Shown: positions 22,654-35,167, counted from the stretch's first letter. The stretch is 64,000 nucleotides of DNA from Cichorium intybus (GCA_023525715.1 CM042012.1:62121705-62185704); one strand, 5' to 3'. The notes: generated by a model not told the origin, from the letters alone. Made by a program: numbers and translations.

Positions 22654-23441
22654 TTGAGCCAAAAGTTAGATCATGTGTTGGACGTGTTGAATAAAATCTT
22701 CAACAAAGATGAAAGCAACTCCAACCCGATTTCAACACATGAAGGTCATTTGGAACAAATTACGGGAAAACTAAATCAACAACCATCAAGCAACCCTTCG
22801 AACACTATGCCAGCTGATGAGATAAGTGTTCACTGTTCCGATAATATAGTGCATGAACCTACACCGCTTGAACATGAGGTTATGGTGGAGGATTATGCAT
22901 ATTTGGATGACCAAGAGACTGATAAACCAGCCAAAAAAAAGAAGTTATGATAGAGATTGAAAAATCGAATGAAAATTTACATGTGTCAATTAGAATTGAG
23001 GAGGGGTTAATGGAAGTAAATACCACTCCATACCCAATTTTTTTTGAAAAAGTCGAAAAACAAGCTCTGGTGGTGAGCGATTTTAAACCATCACAAGACA
23101 CCACCGGCTATCCCTGTGTAATACCAATCTGTACCATGGATAGTGACCAAAAAGATGTGGCATGGGAGCCGAGATTGAGACCCACTAATGACCCTCAAAT
23201 GAGTGGTAAATTGGGTGTCATTAATACCATTAATGAAGAGTATAATGCAAATGTGCTCCCCGAATCCATCAACGCTTTGGAAAACAAATCTCTATACTAT
23301 AGGCCAAGAGCATGGGATAGACGTAGGCTTCATCGTGCAAGGAAACAAGTGCAGGATAGGAAGCCGGATACAACACGTGTTTGGAGGACACGAGGGAATG
23401 TGCTCCATGACATTAAACCTCTGCTAAAGAAACATACTTGA
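22654..23441 (+). pseudogene. unrecognised ORF in Athila copy A
   Basis: Two overlapping frames: 22654-22950 (acidic, Gln/Asn-rich, ending in a lysine run) and 22947-23441 (very basic C-terminal part with YYRPRAWDRRRLHRARKQ). The switch falls at a run of eight A near 22933, so this is probably one ORF of about 260 codons broken by a homopolymer slip. I do not recognise it. It lies between the LTR and the post-pol word, where gag-pol would be, and may be captured or fast-diverged gag-like sequence. Confidence 0.4.
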
Positions 23442-24128
23442 AGGAGAAATGATGGAAAGAAGTTTTAGTGTTTTTACTGAAGAATTAAAGAAACCTGGTT
23501 GAAGGTCAACAAGGTGAAGACAAGTGTGCCATTTAATCCAGGAAGAATCGAAGAACACGAGCCTACGATTGGACTTGGAGGGATTACGACTGGGATTCGA
23601 GAAAGCTAGAGGATATATAACCCACTGTAGTCATCACTTCAAGAGGGAAAGGTCCAACTAAAAGACCTGAAAAATAAGCGCTTCTGGGAGGCAGCCCGAT
23701 GGATTGTAAACTCAATATTCCTTTTTCTATTTTCTCATTTGAAACTTTCGTTATTTGGTACTTTTCACAATATCTAACGGTTGATATAAATGAAACATGG
23801 TCCAGCCCAAGTGTGCGGTGGTATAGTTTGTGAAGGATTTCAAGAATTAAGGGAGAAAAGGTAATGTTTAATGTTAGCACCGCTAAGAAACATACTTTGC
23901 GACCCTAATATGGGCTCAAGCGCGATATTCAAAAGCCTTGAAGCCACTTTGTGATGCCAAGTGTTGTCCAACGCGCCGCTAACTACAGTAAATCAGTTCC
24001 TTTTAACCCTAACTCATCTTCACTTTTACACACACTATACATGAACACACCGCGAACCACTGCTCAAACCATTGAGTGAATTGATATCCTGCTGTAGTTT
24101 CTCTGTGTTCTCGTATTCTATGCCACTA

Positions 24129-24486
24129 GTAAGTCTTTCTAAACCTTCTATTTCATTTATCACATCTTTTTGAGATCCGAATTGGACCGATATGGGTTTA
24201 GAATTCAGTTTGGGGATAACCTCAATGCTGACCCTTGGGGTGTTTTATTTGCAAAATTAATACCCCTATAGGCTTATTGAAGATCCTACGATGTGTGTGT
24301 ATGAATTGTATGGGCTGAATGGATAGAAAATTGGGTCTGGATTTAATTAGTCATCATTAACGACGCTAGCAATGAAACTTGGCGCCGCTAACCAAGAACA
24401 TCAGATTTCGTGCCTTAGGGATCGCGACGTGAACCCTTCCAATGACCAAAATTGCAATTTTTCTCATAGAATTTTAAGTTTTGCAG
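24129..24486 (+). other. predicted leader intron, Athila copy A
   Basis: Donor CTA/GTAAGT at 24129 and acceptor TTTTGCAG/ATGGC at 24485-24486; the ATG of the 3' ORF is the first three bases of the second exon. Length 358 bp. The same arrangement, with partly alignable intron sequence (GTGTTTTATTTGCAAAAT), occurs at 56312-56651. A prediction from sequence only. Confidence 0.6.
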
Positions 24487-25560
24487 ATGGCATCACGTAG
24501 AGCTCGCAAGTAGTGGAGGCTACTGACCTTCTATATCACGAGTTCTTGGAGTTTCCCATGGTACTGGAGGAGACCCAGGGGTATTGAGGTCGACTTCAGG
24601 CTATAGCTTCCTGGGACGTGGATGTAGCCTCTATTATGGATTGGGCGTTCTTGATGCATGTAGGGATGATGGCACAGCTGGAGCCCTATCTCACCCATAC
24701 TCATACCAGCACCGACAGGACGCATACTTTCACCTGCTGGGGTGGGAGAGGCTGCTACCAAGGCCGGATGATATCAGCTATTAGAAGCTCATGCTCGAGT
24801 TCTAATCAACATGTAGCTATATGCCAAGTGCGTAGGACCCAGCAGGTTGACATATCAGATTTCGGATCGGAGGAAGAATCTATGAGTGTACTATCTGGGA
24901 GTTTTCCTGGAGGTTCGATATCTATACCACAGAGGAGACCACGAGTATTCACTTCGTACCATTTTCAGAGGCATGCCACCGAGGCCAGCCACATGGCGTT
25001 ATTGATGAGGAGACCTGGGCCTCACTCACCCACCAGCCATACTCACCATCCACTGTCAGGGAGAGTATAATCCATTCTCATCTTCACAAAGTATTACACC
25101 GCATCATCACCTGCACGGTGGCTCACCACAGGGGTGGTGAGAAGGTACTATAGAAGGATATGTTTACATGTGGGAGATCACCGACCCCACACATTTCATC
25201 CACCTTCCCCATATATTGACAGTCTTCCTCACTACCAAGGGGAAAGGGCTGAAGGTTGGGAGTATGATGGTTGGGGGCATTACATCACCCGCCTGGCCCA
25301 ATCATATTCGATATTGATGGGGGAGGTGTGATACCACGTCTGAGGTAGCATCCACCCCCCAGATTGAGGCAGCTTATTTAGAGATTATGGGGGTGGTGCG
25401 GATATCAGAAGTGGCCCACCAGTACGAGGTTGTGCCGGTGGCAAGAGCAGACAAAGGGTCTAAGGAGGATACAGACCTAGAGCCTGATTCAGAGGACGCT
25501 AGGCCTCGGAGACGCAGACGAGTGGTTCCACCAGTTCATCCACCAGTACCACCACAAGAG
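24487..25560 (+). pseudogene. Athila 3' ORF, copy A
   Basis: Homologous by eye, across several frames, to the 3' ORF at 56652-57764: HEFLEFPMVLEE versus HPFLRFPEVLDD; LEPYL...FTCWGWERLLP versus LEPFI...FTCRGWDRLM; MWEITDPTHFIHLP versus MWAISDPTRFLHLP; AAYLEIMGVV versus SRYLEIMGLI. It ends in an Arg-rich, Pro-rich tail. Multiple stops and frameshifts. Split at 25561 by copia B; the tail resumes at 32717. No signal peptide or membrane segment is visible in the alignable parts. Confidence 0.75.
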
Positions 25561-26271
25561 TTTTGGAATAGTGTCCAAGGTCATCAACTTGTGGTAATAT
25601 TTCTAATAATGGTAGAGTCCTTCTGGGTTGTCCTCATGACCTAGAAAAACATACAGAGTCGAAATAATTAAAAAGGGAGTGATTAGTTTATTAATTTATT
25701 GAGAAAGAAATTAATTAGAAACTAGATCAATAAATTAATTGATAAATTAATTTAGAATTACTTTAAAATCAATTAAGGGAACTGGATTGTAATTGATTAA
25801 AGGTTTAATCAATGGAACAAAGTCCAGGGGGTGCGGCCACCAAAAGGCTCATAAGTTTGAAACCCTAGCAGCCTTGCACTATAAATAGAGGCCTTGGGGT
25901 TCAACCCTAAGGCATCTCCAAGCCTCACATTGAGCCGCTACCTCTCCCTCTCTCTCCCCTTCTGTGAAATTCCCCATCCTCTCTAGGGTTTGAGTATTTT
26001 GCCTCCTTCCATGGTGGAAGTTCTGATCTGTCTGGTTTTCTGGTGTTCCTGGGTATGAGTCATTAGAGGGATTCACACTTTGGATCCTGCTCATCCTTTG
26101 CAAGATGCTGTTCATCATATTCAAGACAAGAGGTACATTTTATTTATGTTTTGTTGCTATCACTCATATGAATTGTATGATCATGAACTCTATTCATGGA
26201 GATTTCTGTGATTTGATCTTGCTAGTCTTCCGCTGCATATGAGTTTATGTTTATATGATCGAATCCCAATA
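25561..26271 (+). repeat. copia B 5' LTR (711 bp)
   Basis: Starts TTTTGGAATAGTGTCC (TG mutated to TT) and ends AATCCCAATA (CA mutated to TA). TATA box TATAAATAG at 25880-25888. Clearly paired with 31989-32716, with many substitutions. Confidence 0.92.
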
Positions 26272-26272
26272 G

Positions 26273-26285
26273 TGGTATCAGAGCC
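26273..26285 (+). promoter_or_regulatory. copia B primer-binding site
   Basis: TGGTATCAGAGCC, complementary to initiator tRNA-Met, one base after the LTR. Confidence 0.9.
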
Positions 26286-26834
26286 TCTGTTCATATGTTA
26301 TTTGCACAATTGCTTGATATAATTATTTGTTTAGTTTTTATGCTAGAAACTTGTATGAACTTGCATGTTGTTTTTTCGAAAATTCCATATGTTATGCTAG
26401 ACTGATTCCAAAAATTGCGTGTTATGAAATATTGACTGGTTTATGAACTCTAGAACATGATTTTCGAAATATTGAAGGGTTTAGGTGAGTTCCCTTTCCC
26501 TTGGTGGCTAGGGTTTCCCTTCCCTTGATTTCCTTGCAAGTTTCCAAAGTTAGCTTGTTTCCTTGTTTGCTTAATTGCCTAAATTACCTGCTGCCTTTTT
26601 CGATTTTGCTAGATTCTTTGTGCATCCATAGAAATTTCGAATTTATTAGAGTTTTAGGAGGGTTTCATTGGCCTTTGCATGCTACCTGGTGGCTAGGGTT
26701 AATCCCTTGCTTGCCTTGCAAGTTTCTTAACTTGCTTACTTGCCATTTTTGCTTTATTGCCTTAATATGATTATTTATGTTAGGGGTTTTATTTATAATT
26801 AATTATTAAAGAGTATTAATTGAATTAATAGATA

Positions 26835-26837
<3 letters not shown>

Positions 26838-26897
<60 letters not shown>
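26838..26897. repeat. (AT)n microsatellite in copia B leader
   Basis: About 30 AT units in the untranslated leader between primer-binding site and gag. Confidence 0.97.
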
Positions 26898-26903
<6 letters not shown>

Positions 26904-27643
26904 TAGAAGTCTATTATATACATAAAAGAACAAATAAAGCAAAAAACATTGGTCAAACCATGACTAGGATCACCCACATAAAATCGTGTTGAGGGTTTGA
27001 AGGAGGGTTCTTATGAACCCAAATGAAGTTGGTTATTAAGTGGCATGTATTGCTCACCACCTTCACCACCCAACACGTTTTAGCATGTGGAGTTACCGAA
27101 AGGGTTTGATAGGGCAATATTTCTCTATCTAAGTTAAAAGTATTAGCTTAAAGTATTAAAACAAAAGTCCCATTTTAATTAAATAAAATGTGGGATTTTG
27201 TGCTACCCATGAGAAACGCACATTCTCTTTATGATCTGCTGGCGGAGCTGTGTGGTTAACCGAAACGTCATGTAAGGTCATAGTTGAGAGTGATTTGGCA
27301 CTCGCGATTCTCAAGCGTATCTTGAGCCGGGCATCACGCGGGTTTTGTATGGTCAATTCACCATCTGATTCATGATCCACGGCATCCCTGTCATGAATTT
27401 GAGAGGAGCACAAACGAGATTAACATGCCATTGACACTAGTCAATGAATCTCACAGATCTAGTAATTTAATAGTGATTGAAATTGGTAAAGAGTTATACC
27501 TACCTTGATGACCATTGCGGTATGATTACGACATCCATCTTCACATCACAACTTGGAGATATTGGATCCTAGACTTATTAAATAAATTGGGTAATTATTT
27601 ATAAGGATTAATTCAAACTAAAACTAAAACTTTTGTCTTATAG

Positions 27644-28194
27644 ATGTCTTTCTCAAAACTAAACACAAACATTCCTCCTCCTCCACTGCCATCCCAGTCT
27701 GGTGAGGCCAATAGCCTGACGTTTGCTGACATGTCTTCCGAACTCAAGAATTGTTTCAAGAGTGTCGGGGTACAAGCAAAGCAAGAACGATTCGAGATCG
27801 TTAAATCCCTTAGGGCATATAAACTAAAAGTTGGAACGTCTGTATGTACGGATGTTCATGAGATGAAATCGTACATATACAGACTGGATAATCTTGGTGT
27901 CTGAAGGATTTAACCACAGATGTGGTGCTTAACTCGCTTCCTGGTCCATGTCATGAGGACTTTATGAACTATGACAAGAACCATCTGGACATGACCTTGA
28001 TTGAGCTGCATGCTTTGTTGAAAATTGTCGAGGCTAGTTTAAAGGAACACCGTCGCTCAAGTTCCACGATTCTTGTCTTGGACATTCATCATGGTGATGC
28101 TGAGAAGAAGAAAGTTTCTCATCCCAATGGAAGGGAAGGGCTAAGGTTGGACGGTTTGACCAAGGCTTTAAGAGAAAGGCTGATTTTGACATAG
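27644..28194 (+). pseudogene. copia B gag
   Basis: The ATG at 27644 opens a short copia gag (MSFSKLNTN...); a stop and frame change near 27903 lead into VLNSLPGPCHEDFMNYDKNH...LHALLKIVEASLK, which matches the conserved gag motif of Tork/Ivana-like copia elements. The zinc knuckle is not recognisable. The ATG directly follows TTTTGTCTTATAG, which looks like a splice acceptor; this may be chance. Confidence 0.8.
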
Positions 28195-28859
28195 CACCCA
28201 CCAGTGATCCAAATGAGGCCATATGTTTTATTGCCAGCTAAAGGGACATTGGAAACGTTGTTGCCTAATTTTCCTGAAGGATCTGAAGAAGATTCGGGTC
28301 AAGGAGTTTGATACCTTAGGTATATCTGAACTCCATAGAATATCAACTTTAAATCCTTGATACAGGATGTGTTCATCACATCTACGCTGTATGCAGGGAC
28401 TAAGTAAGAGGTTGAAGCATAGGAGCTGGATCTGATCATGAGATACAAAAGCGTTGCTGCTGTTACAAGGACCAGAGATTACGGCTCATGCTAATTAGTG
28501 ATGTTTACTCGTCATGATTGACACAAGACATTGTTTCATATTATGCATTGTGTAAGGATATTTTAAATGGTGATTTTCTTATGTATAAACATGGTTGTTT
28601 TATTTCCAAATTTATCCTTACAATGGCTTATATGAATATGTTAGTAGTAGTAATAATATAATCTTAAATGTTGATTCATCCGAAAGTGTGTTGGATAAAT
28701 CATGTTTGTGGTATTATCACCGTGTCGATTAAAAAAGAAGTTCCATCTCCAAGCTCCAAGTGGACAGGACTTGGAATCATTTGACTTAGAGTCAGATGAC
28801 GTATGTGAATCTTGTCTACATGGAAGATGACAAGTATGCCATTCACAGGAAACTGTGAA

Positions 28860-31060
28860 AGAGGCAGAGGATTTGTTGGAACTAATCAACACAGATGTTT
28901 GTGGACCGTTCAAATCCGCCACAGGACATGATGAGTAATACTTCGTTACGTTTTATGATGATCTCAATAAATATGGATGTGTTTATAAACATTTTTTAGA
29001 AACTTTGAAGTGTTCAAAGAGTTTCAAAACGAAGTGGAATCAACTAGGCTAGAATATCTAAGTATTCTACGAACATCTTAGGAACTGTGAAATGGTTTCA
29101 CAGGTTGTCTTCTCTCAGGACACTGCTGCAAAGTAGTGTGTCTGAAAGGAGAAATCAAACATTGTTTGAAATGGTTCGATCCACGATGTGTCGAGCTACA
29201 CTTCCAAATAAGTTTCAATGGGTTATACCATAGAAACAGAAACCCGCAACTTAAACCTCGTATCCAACTAAGTAGGTTGCAAAGACATTCTCTGAAATGT
29301 GAAGTGGGGTTCATCCCTTACTGGCACATGTAAAAGTCTGGGGGTTGTTAAATCTTCACTCGTCACAAGATTGAACCCAGATCACAGAAGTGTCATGTCA
29401 TTGGTATCCCGCAAGTCCTTTGGATACTTGTTTTAAAAGTCATTTGAGAACAAGGTGTTTGTGTCTCATAGAGGAGTCTTTTTCGGGAAAGCTCATATCC
29501 AAAGAAGCTAGTGGGAGTAAGATTGATCTTGAAGAGATTCAAGAGTCAACCAATGAAAGAACCTTTAGGTAACACTAGAACTTAAAGGATTAGAATCTTG
29601 TTAAGAGAAACTGACATACCTCCACCTCTTTGTAAATATCCAGTAGAGTTAGTCACTCTCATGAGTATTATGATCTCATATTACTGAAAGTGACATACTG
29701 ATTAGTGGTAAAACTCTAAGTTGGTAAGGGTGAGTAATCCAACTAATGAAAGAATTGGTGAGCCCAGTTGCTGCCAAATGATAAAGGATATAGAACACGA
29801 GATTCAATCCATGTTTTGATGGATCTTACACCTGGCCTGAAAACCAATGGGAGTAATTAGATCTTCAAAAGAAGAACATAATGGATAGGAATGCACACAT
29901 GTAGGGAAGTACTCAAACTCAAGAAATTAATTCTGAGGAAAGGCACTCTCATCAGTAGCTAAGAAAGAGTCTATTTAGGATATTGTTTGCCACATGTACA
30001 TTTTATTTGACATGGCAAAGTGGATGTTTTAAGACTACTTTCCTTAAATGGAAAACAAAGGGGTTGTGTGTGTGACACAACCAAGAGGTTTTGAACATGC
30101 CAAGTATCCAAATAGAGTGTACAAAGCTTGAAAGATTCATATATGGAATCAAACAAGCATCTCGCAGCTGGAATCTTTATAACCACAAAATGCCAAAGAG
30201 TTTGGATTTTCATGTTGCATAGATGAGTCCTGTAATTATGTCAAAGCTAGTGGGAGTACTATTGTAGTCTGCCTAATGATGTATGCCAGTAACATAATGC
30301 TCATAGGAAATATTTCGCTATGAATAACTAAGGAGATATAATACACTTGCGTGGTATAAGGATCTACAGAGATAGATGCAAAACGTCTAGAAAAGGACTT
30401 AGCCAAAGTATATTTTGAGTATGATCTTGAAAAAATTCGAGATGCATGACTCTAAAGAAAGGGTTTCCGGACATTGCATAAATTGATTGGAGAATCAATG
30501 ACCCGGTACTAGAAAAGAACTAGAAAGAATGAGTCGAATCCCATATGCTTCTGCTATAGGATTGATCATGTATGTCATGACATATGCTTGACCTTATATC
30601 CTGTATGCTTGGAACATATTGAGCCGATTTCAGGACAACTCTGGCGAAAGTCATTAGAACTGTAGTAAAGGGAGTTCTTAAAGTGTCTAAGGAAAACAAG
30701 AAATGTGTTCTTGGTTTATGGAGGAAAAGGAAGAGCTAAGAGTAACTGGTAATAGTGATGCCAGAGATGACTCTTGCTCTCTGTCAGGATAGTTGTTCAT
30801 GTTAAAGGAGGAATAATAACTTTGAAATGTTCCAAGTTGAATTGTATAGCAACTAGTATAAGAGACTTCTTCATACCAAGGGTACATTCGCCTTGATTAA
30901 GGAACCCGAGGACCAAGAGAAGTCGGGACATATACTCAGGGATTATTGCTGTGTTTAGAAACTGAGTTGAGACATCATACTGAGTAGGGCATCATCGGAA
31001 GAGTATCTGGCTGATCGTTTCACTAAGACATGGACGCGGGCCTAGCATGAAGGTCATAGT
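28860..31060 (+). pseudogene. copia B pol relic
   Basis: Fragments in mixed frames: integrase start LELINTDVCGPFKSATG (about 28876-28926), an integrase core with the acidic residues lost, RT part with MTQPRGFEHAKYPNRVYKA-like reading (about 30070-30130), and RNase H-like scraps to about 31050. Many stops and indels. Confidence 0.75.
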
Positions 31061-31988
31061 AGGGTCCATAGGCATTAAGTTGGTAAACAATATAACTTAA
31101 GTGTTTTAGTTGTTAGTTTGATAACCGAAACATATAACAGTAGATAGATTTTATCTGACTTGGTGTATTATTAATGGAGATTTAATAAAGAGCTGGAGAG
31201 CTACCATTTGCATTAATTTATTACCGTGTTTCACTTTAGCATGTTTAGATCCCGCTTCCCGAGTATTAATTTACTCAAACTTCCATAGTCGGTCGTACTC
31301 TTGGAAGCAAGTAGTGATTTAAGACTGTCATGGAGTGTTAGTAGATTGTTTATAGAGATTAGACATAGCATAGTGATTGCAACTAGCCCTCATGAATACT
31401 TGATAGAGATTCAAGTATTGGAACAACCCGCATCTAGAGATTACTTCATCGATTAAGCCACAAGTAAACTAGGATGATAATATCTTCTATTCTTCAAACC
31501 GAGATACATGGGGGATCTACCTGTGATTCTGTCATACTTCAGTCTACTCAAACGCTTTTCGTAACTGGTAATTATAACGGGTATGTTCGAGTATGATATG
31601 ATGAAATAGGCTGAGACTATGTAGTCAAAGTTTATCTTTTCCTTCTGCCCTAACAAGGAGAAGCGATATCTGCGGGTTTCTCGATGATTTGATGTTGACG
31701 TTAAATGTTTGGCCAAACCCAGAATGGATTGATGTGTTCGATCAATAGTCTGACAGAGTCATCATAAATCACTAATCAGGAAACAAAATTTTGAACCTTC
31801 AGACTTGACCTTATCCATGGTCCAGGTTCATTATGATATCTTGTAGAATAGAAGAATAATTGATCATTATCTAAGGTGTCATTTCATTTCTTTGATCAGA
31901 GTTCGACAGTTGCATAGGATGACACGCTCTGTTAATTGTCAGGTTATATTGAGACCAGACAAGTCGACAACTTGTCCAAGTGGGAGAC

Positions 31989-32716
31989 TGTTGGAATAGT
32001 GTCCAACGTCATTAACTTGTGGTAATTAAAAAACGAGTGATTAGTTTATTAAAAAACGAGTCCTTCTGGGTTGCCCTCATGACCCAGAAAAACATACAGA
32101 GTCGGAATAATTAAAAAACGAGTGATTAGTTTATTAATTTATTGAGAAATAGTTAATTAGAAACTAGATCAATAAATTAATTTTTGATAAATTAATTTAG
32201 AATTAATTTAGAATCAATTAAAGGGACAGGATTGTAATTGATTAAAGGTTTAATCAATGGAACAAAGTCCAGGGGGTGCGGCCGCCAAAAGGCTCCTAAG
32301 TTTGAAAACCTAGGAGCCTTGCACTATAAATAGAGGCCTTGGGGTTCAACCCTAAGGCATCCCCAAGCCTCACTTTGAGCTGCCTCCTCTCCCTCTCTCT
32401 CCGCTTCTGCGAAATTCCTCATCCTCTCCAGGGTTTGAGGATTTTTCCTCCTTCCATGGTGGAAGTTCTGATCTGTCTGGTTTTCTGGCGTTCTTGGGTA
32501 TGAGTCATTAGAGGGATTCACACTTTAGATCCTGTTCATTCTTTACAAGATGTTGTTCATCAAATTCAAGACAAGAGGTACATTATGTTTTTGTTTTGTT
32601 GCTATAACTGATTTGAGGTGTATGATCCTGAACTCTGTTCATGGAGATTTCTATGATTTGATCTTGTTAGTCTTCCGCTACATATGAGTTTATGTTTATA
32701 TAATCGAATCCCAACA
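31989..32716 (+). repeat. copia B 3' LTR (728 bp)
   Basis: TGTTGGAATAG...AATCCCAACA with intact TG/CA ends. Has a small internal duplication of ATTAAAAAACGAGTGATTAG near 32024-32125 that the 5' LTR lacks. Confidence 0.92.
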
Positions 32717-33333
32717 AGCAGGTACAGGAGCCTGTAGACGTCTAGGATACCTTGCATGACTTACTGGCTGGTCAGTCTAGAGCACATGCTAAATTGGAGG
32801 CAACCTAGGCGGAGTTCCTGGCTCAGCTTCGATGTATGACTGAGAGCATCCGCAAGGTTATGCTCCATATGAGGATGCAGCCACCGCCATCGTACCCGAC
32901 ATCCAAAATCTAATGGCTCCGGCTCCGGTCCCTCGGGCACACGTGCAAACAAAGGCAATGATATTGCGTACTTTTTGTTTCCTTTTTCTTTTTCTTTTCC
33001 TTTATTTTATTTTTATCTTTTGTTATAGTTAAACTTTTATTTTTGTTATCTATACCTTTTAATGTTTGATATGAGTTTATATTGTCACTAGTGAACATCG
33101 CTAGACTACTGATGATGATGATCACGTCCTGTAAATTGTGGAGAAGGATTGCCTAATTGCTAGAGATTGGCTTCAACACAAGTAAGGGGTCGGTGTTCCC
33201 CTACACACTGTTTTTATGTCCGACGCGTTTACTGTTGCGTCTTTTCACTACATTCGGTCTCTGGACGACTTTCTTCACAAAGGCAAGTACAAGGATCAAC
33301 CCTGCAATTTAAACAAAGTATACATCTGAAGTG
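32717..33333 (+). mobile_element. Athila copy A, part after copia B
   Basis: Continues the 3' ORF (a region reading LAGQSRAHAKLEA...LAQLR, the counterpart of the coiled-coil-like tail near 57665-57750), then pyrimidine-rich non-coding sequence. It ends where a Sirevirus-like LTR begins. No polypurine tract or 3' LTR in plus orientation is present. Confidence 0.55.
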
Positions 33334-33612
33334 TGTTGGAGTCAATTTTGTGCTGAAGTATGTCTGCCCATCCGAAGGTCCATGCCATGCGAACTGTCTA
33401 GTTTTGGTCTGAAGGTCCGAAGGTCTTGTGCTGGTGGATCTGAAGACACATGTAACAAACCTTATACATACTGCACGCGAATATATCATGCTACGTGTTG
33501 CACGTTGCTGTATTGTCATTGGCTAGTACTAATGTAGAATATACTCTTTTGTACTATTGATATCCTGATCACGTATAAATATTAGGATATCATGTCTAGG
33601 TCGAGTGTGCTT
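33334..33612 (+). repeat. diverged Sirevirus-like LTR fragment
   Basis: Plus strand starts TGTTGGAGTCAATTTTGTG, comparable with the intact element's LTR start TGTTGAGAAATTTTGTG. It then shares blocks in order: TCCGAAG, GCACGCG, TACGTGTTGCA, ATTGGCTAGTAC, TATAAATAT (TATA box near 33576), GTCGAG. It stops at 33612 where an Athila LTR begins. Old and truncated. Confidence 0.65.
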
Positions 33613-34442
33613 TGACACGCCTAGGTCGTTATGCGGTCAAAAATAGAAAATAAAACCTCACATGCAAACTAGTATAGTAGTAGTAAGGGTCGATCCGCGG
33701 GAGTTTGGTGGTCAAGATATAGTGTCAGAATGACCAACTACAGTGTCACGCTATAGTCGGCGGTGTTTCCTTCACTTCCCGAAAACCAATAAAATCAAAT
33801 ACCAAAAACTAAAATAATCATAAACTAAACTAAACTATTCCAAACTCTAAACTACACTTACTTACCGATTCCAGAAGTGAATTCCAGAAAAATCAGAAGC
33901 AACAAACAATCCAAACCATAAAAAATAAACATCCAAACATAAACAATACCGAAAAACATGTAAAATAACTGAAACCGAATGATTATCATTAACCAAAGTC
34001 AATTCCAAAAACTAAAACGTTCAAACTCCGAAAATAATCCAAACTTAACTTGTCCCAACAGATTCTACACTTCAGAATTGCTGAACTCAAACTTAAGGGT
34101 CGATCCGCGGGAGTTTGGTGGTCAAGATATGCACTTAGAATCTGCGGCGCGCGTACGAGTTTATCCCTGTTTTTTCCGGCATTTGAATTCTTCTCACCGC
34201 CTCATCTCTGACTCAGCGCGTCGTGCCCTTGTACATTTCCGCGGCGCGCGTGCTTATTCGACTCTTTTTGGCTTTATCTCCAAACTTCTTCCATTTTGTA
34301 CGCATTTAGCCCCTGTTTACATCTTTTCTTCCCAAACAAGCACTGGCACAAAAACTGAGAATACCACAGCACATATGATATAAATTCACCAATAATAGGG
34401 GTCAACAACGACTAAAATACTTGATATTACTAGACGTTGTCA
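33613..34442 (-). repeat. Athila-type LTR (830 bp), no internal region
   Basis: Minus strand TGACAACGTCTAG...GGCGTGTCA, the same termini as the other Athila LTRs. Neither a primer-binding site nor a 3' internal region adjoins, so it is a solo LTR or a fragment. A 37-bp word starting TAAGGGTCGATCCGCGGG is present twice, exactly (33684-33720 and 34094-34130), and the second copy replaces the region where the TATA box should lie. Flanks TGCTT and CAAGT are not a duplication. Confidence 0.75.
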
Positions 34443-34644
34443 CAAGTCAACAAGTTGACTTGGCTCTTGGCGAGACGTTCCATGGTATCCAAACTCTGCG
34501 GAGTGTACCATCCTAGTGCCAATTTTGAATCCGGTGAAGTTGTTGGGGTCTCACAGCTATTGTGGTAGACAACAGCGATCATTGACCCAGAGTTTCGATG
34601 TTTCATCAATGCGAGGTAAAATCACATTGAGTCATGAACATCTT
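34443..34644. other. unclassified sequence left of the Sirevirus-like element
   Basis: Target sequence of the young element; it continues at 48306. Starts with a perfect inverted repeat CAAGTCAAC-AA-GTTGACTTG (34443-34462). No gene seen. Confidence 0.6.
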
Positions 34645-35167
34645 TGTTGGGTGTTGAAATAGGAAAATAGATGAGCAGATATATATATTGAATCAATAAC
34701 ACAATTAATCACACAATGATAATGCAACTAAGTTAATTGAACAATGAGATATGAATAATATGTGCCGAATGATTTGATTAGAACTTGGTTTTACAATTGG
34801 GTTTTCTATGTTGAGGATATACGATTCTCGTAAGTTAATCTCGTAATATCCCACGCTCGACACAGTATGGTATCACTGATATTTATACTGAATCAGAGAT
34901 ACCAATAGTACACCTATTACAGAGAATATCCTATCAGTGTACTAGCCAATAGGATACAAGATTCATGCAACACGTATCGTACTATACGCGTGCACACAAA
35001 AGACAAAATGACAGACTGTCAAGTCTTCGGGTCCTCTATGCATTGCACTTTGGAGTATTTAGACTTCGGTGTCTTCACCTGTTTATTCACTTCGGGGTTC
35101 ACTTCGGGGTTTTCTTCATGGGTTGGACTTCGGATATGTCAACACTTCATCACAAAATTTCTCAACA
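34645..35167 (-). repeat. Sirevirus-like 3' LTR (523 bp)
   Basis: Minus strand TGTTGAGAAATTTTG...ACACCCAACA. Contains five CTTCGG/TTCGG words in its U3 part. Confidence 0.97.

Larger units (their letters stand above)
22448..25560 (+). mobile_element. Athila-type element copy A, internal part
   Basis: Internal region following the LTR, later interrupted by copia B at 25561 and resumed at 32717. It contains an unrecognised ORF (22654-23441), the conserved word GCGCTTCTGGGAGGCAGCCC (23680-23698) that follows pol in this family (compare 55917-55940), a leader intron and the 3' ORF. No gag, reverse transcriptase or integrase was found, so it is a non-autonomous or deleted copy. Confidence 0.7.
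25561..32716 (+). mobile_element. Ty1/copia element B, decayed, inside Athila copy A
   Basis: Two LTRs in the same orientation, tRNA-Met primer-binding site (26273-26285), gag and pol relics, and purine tract AAGTGGGAGAC before the 3' LTR. Length 7.16 kb. The Athila 3' ORF is readable on both sides, so the element inserted into it. Candidate flanks AAGAG and AGCAG do not form a convincing target duplication. The coding parts are heavily mutated, so this is an old copy. Confidence 0.9.

Noticed and set aside
25556..32721. 5-bp target duplication for copia B
   Set aside because: Flanks AAGAG and AGCAG differ at two of five positions; too weak to claim.
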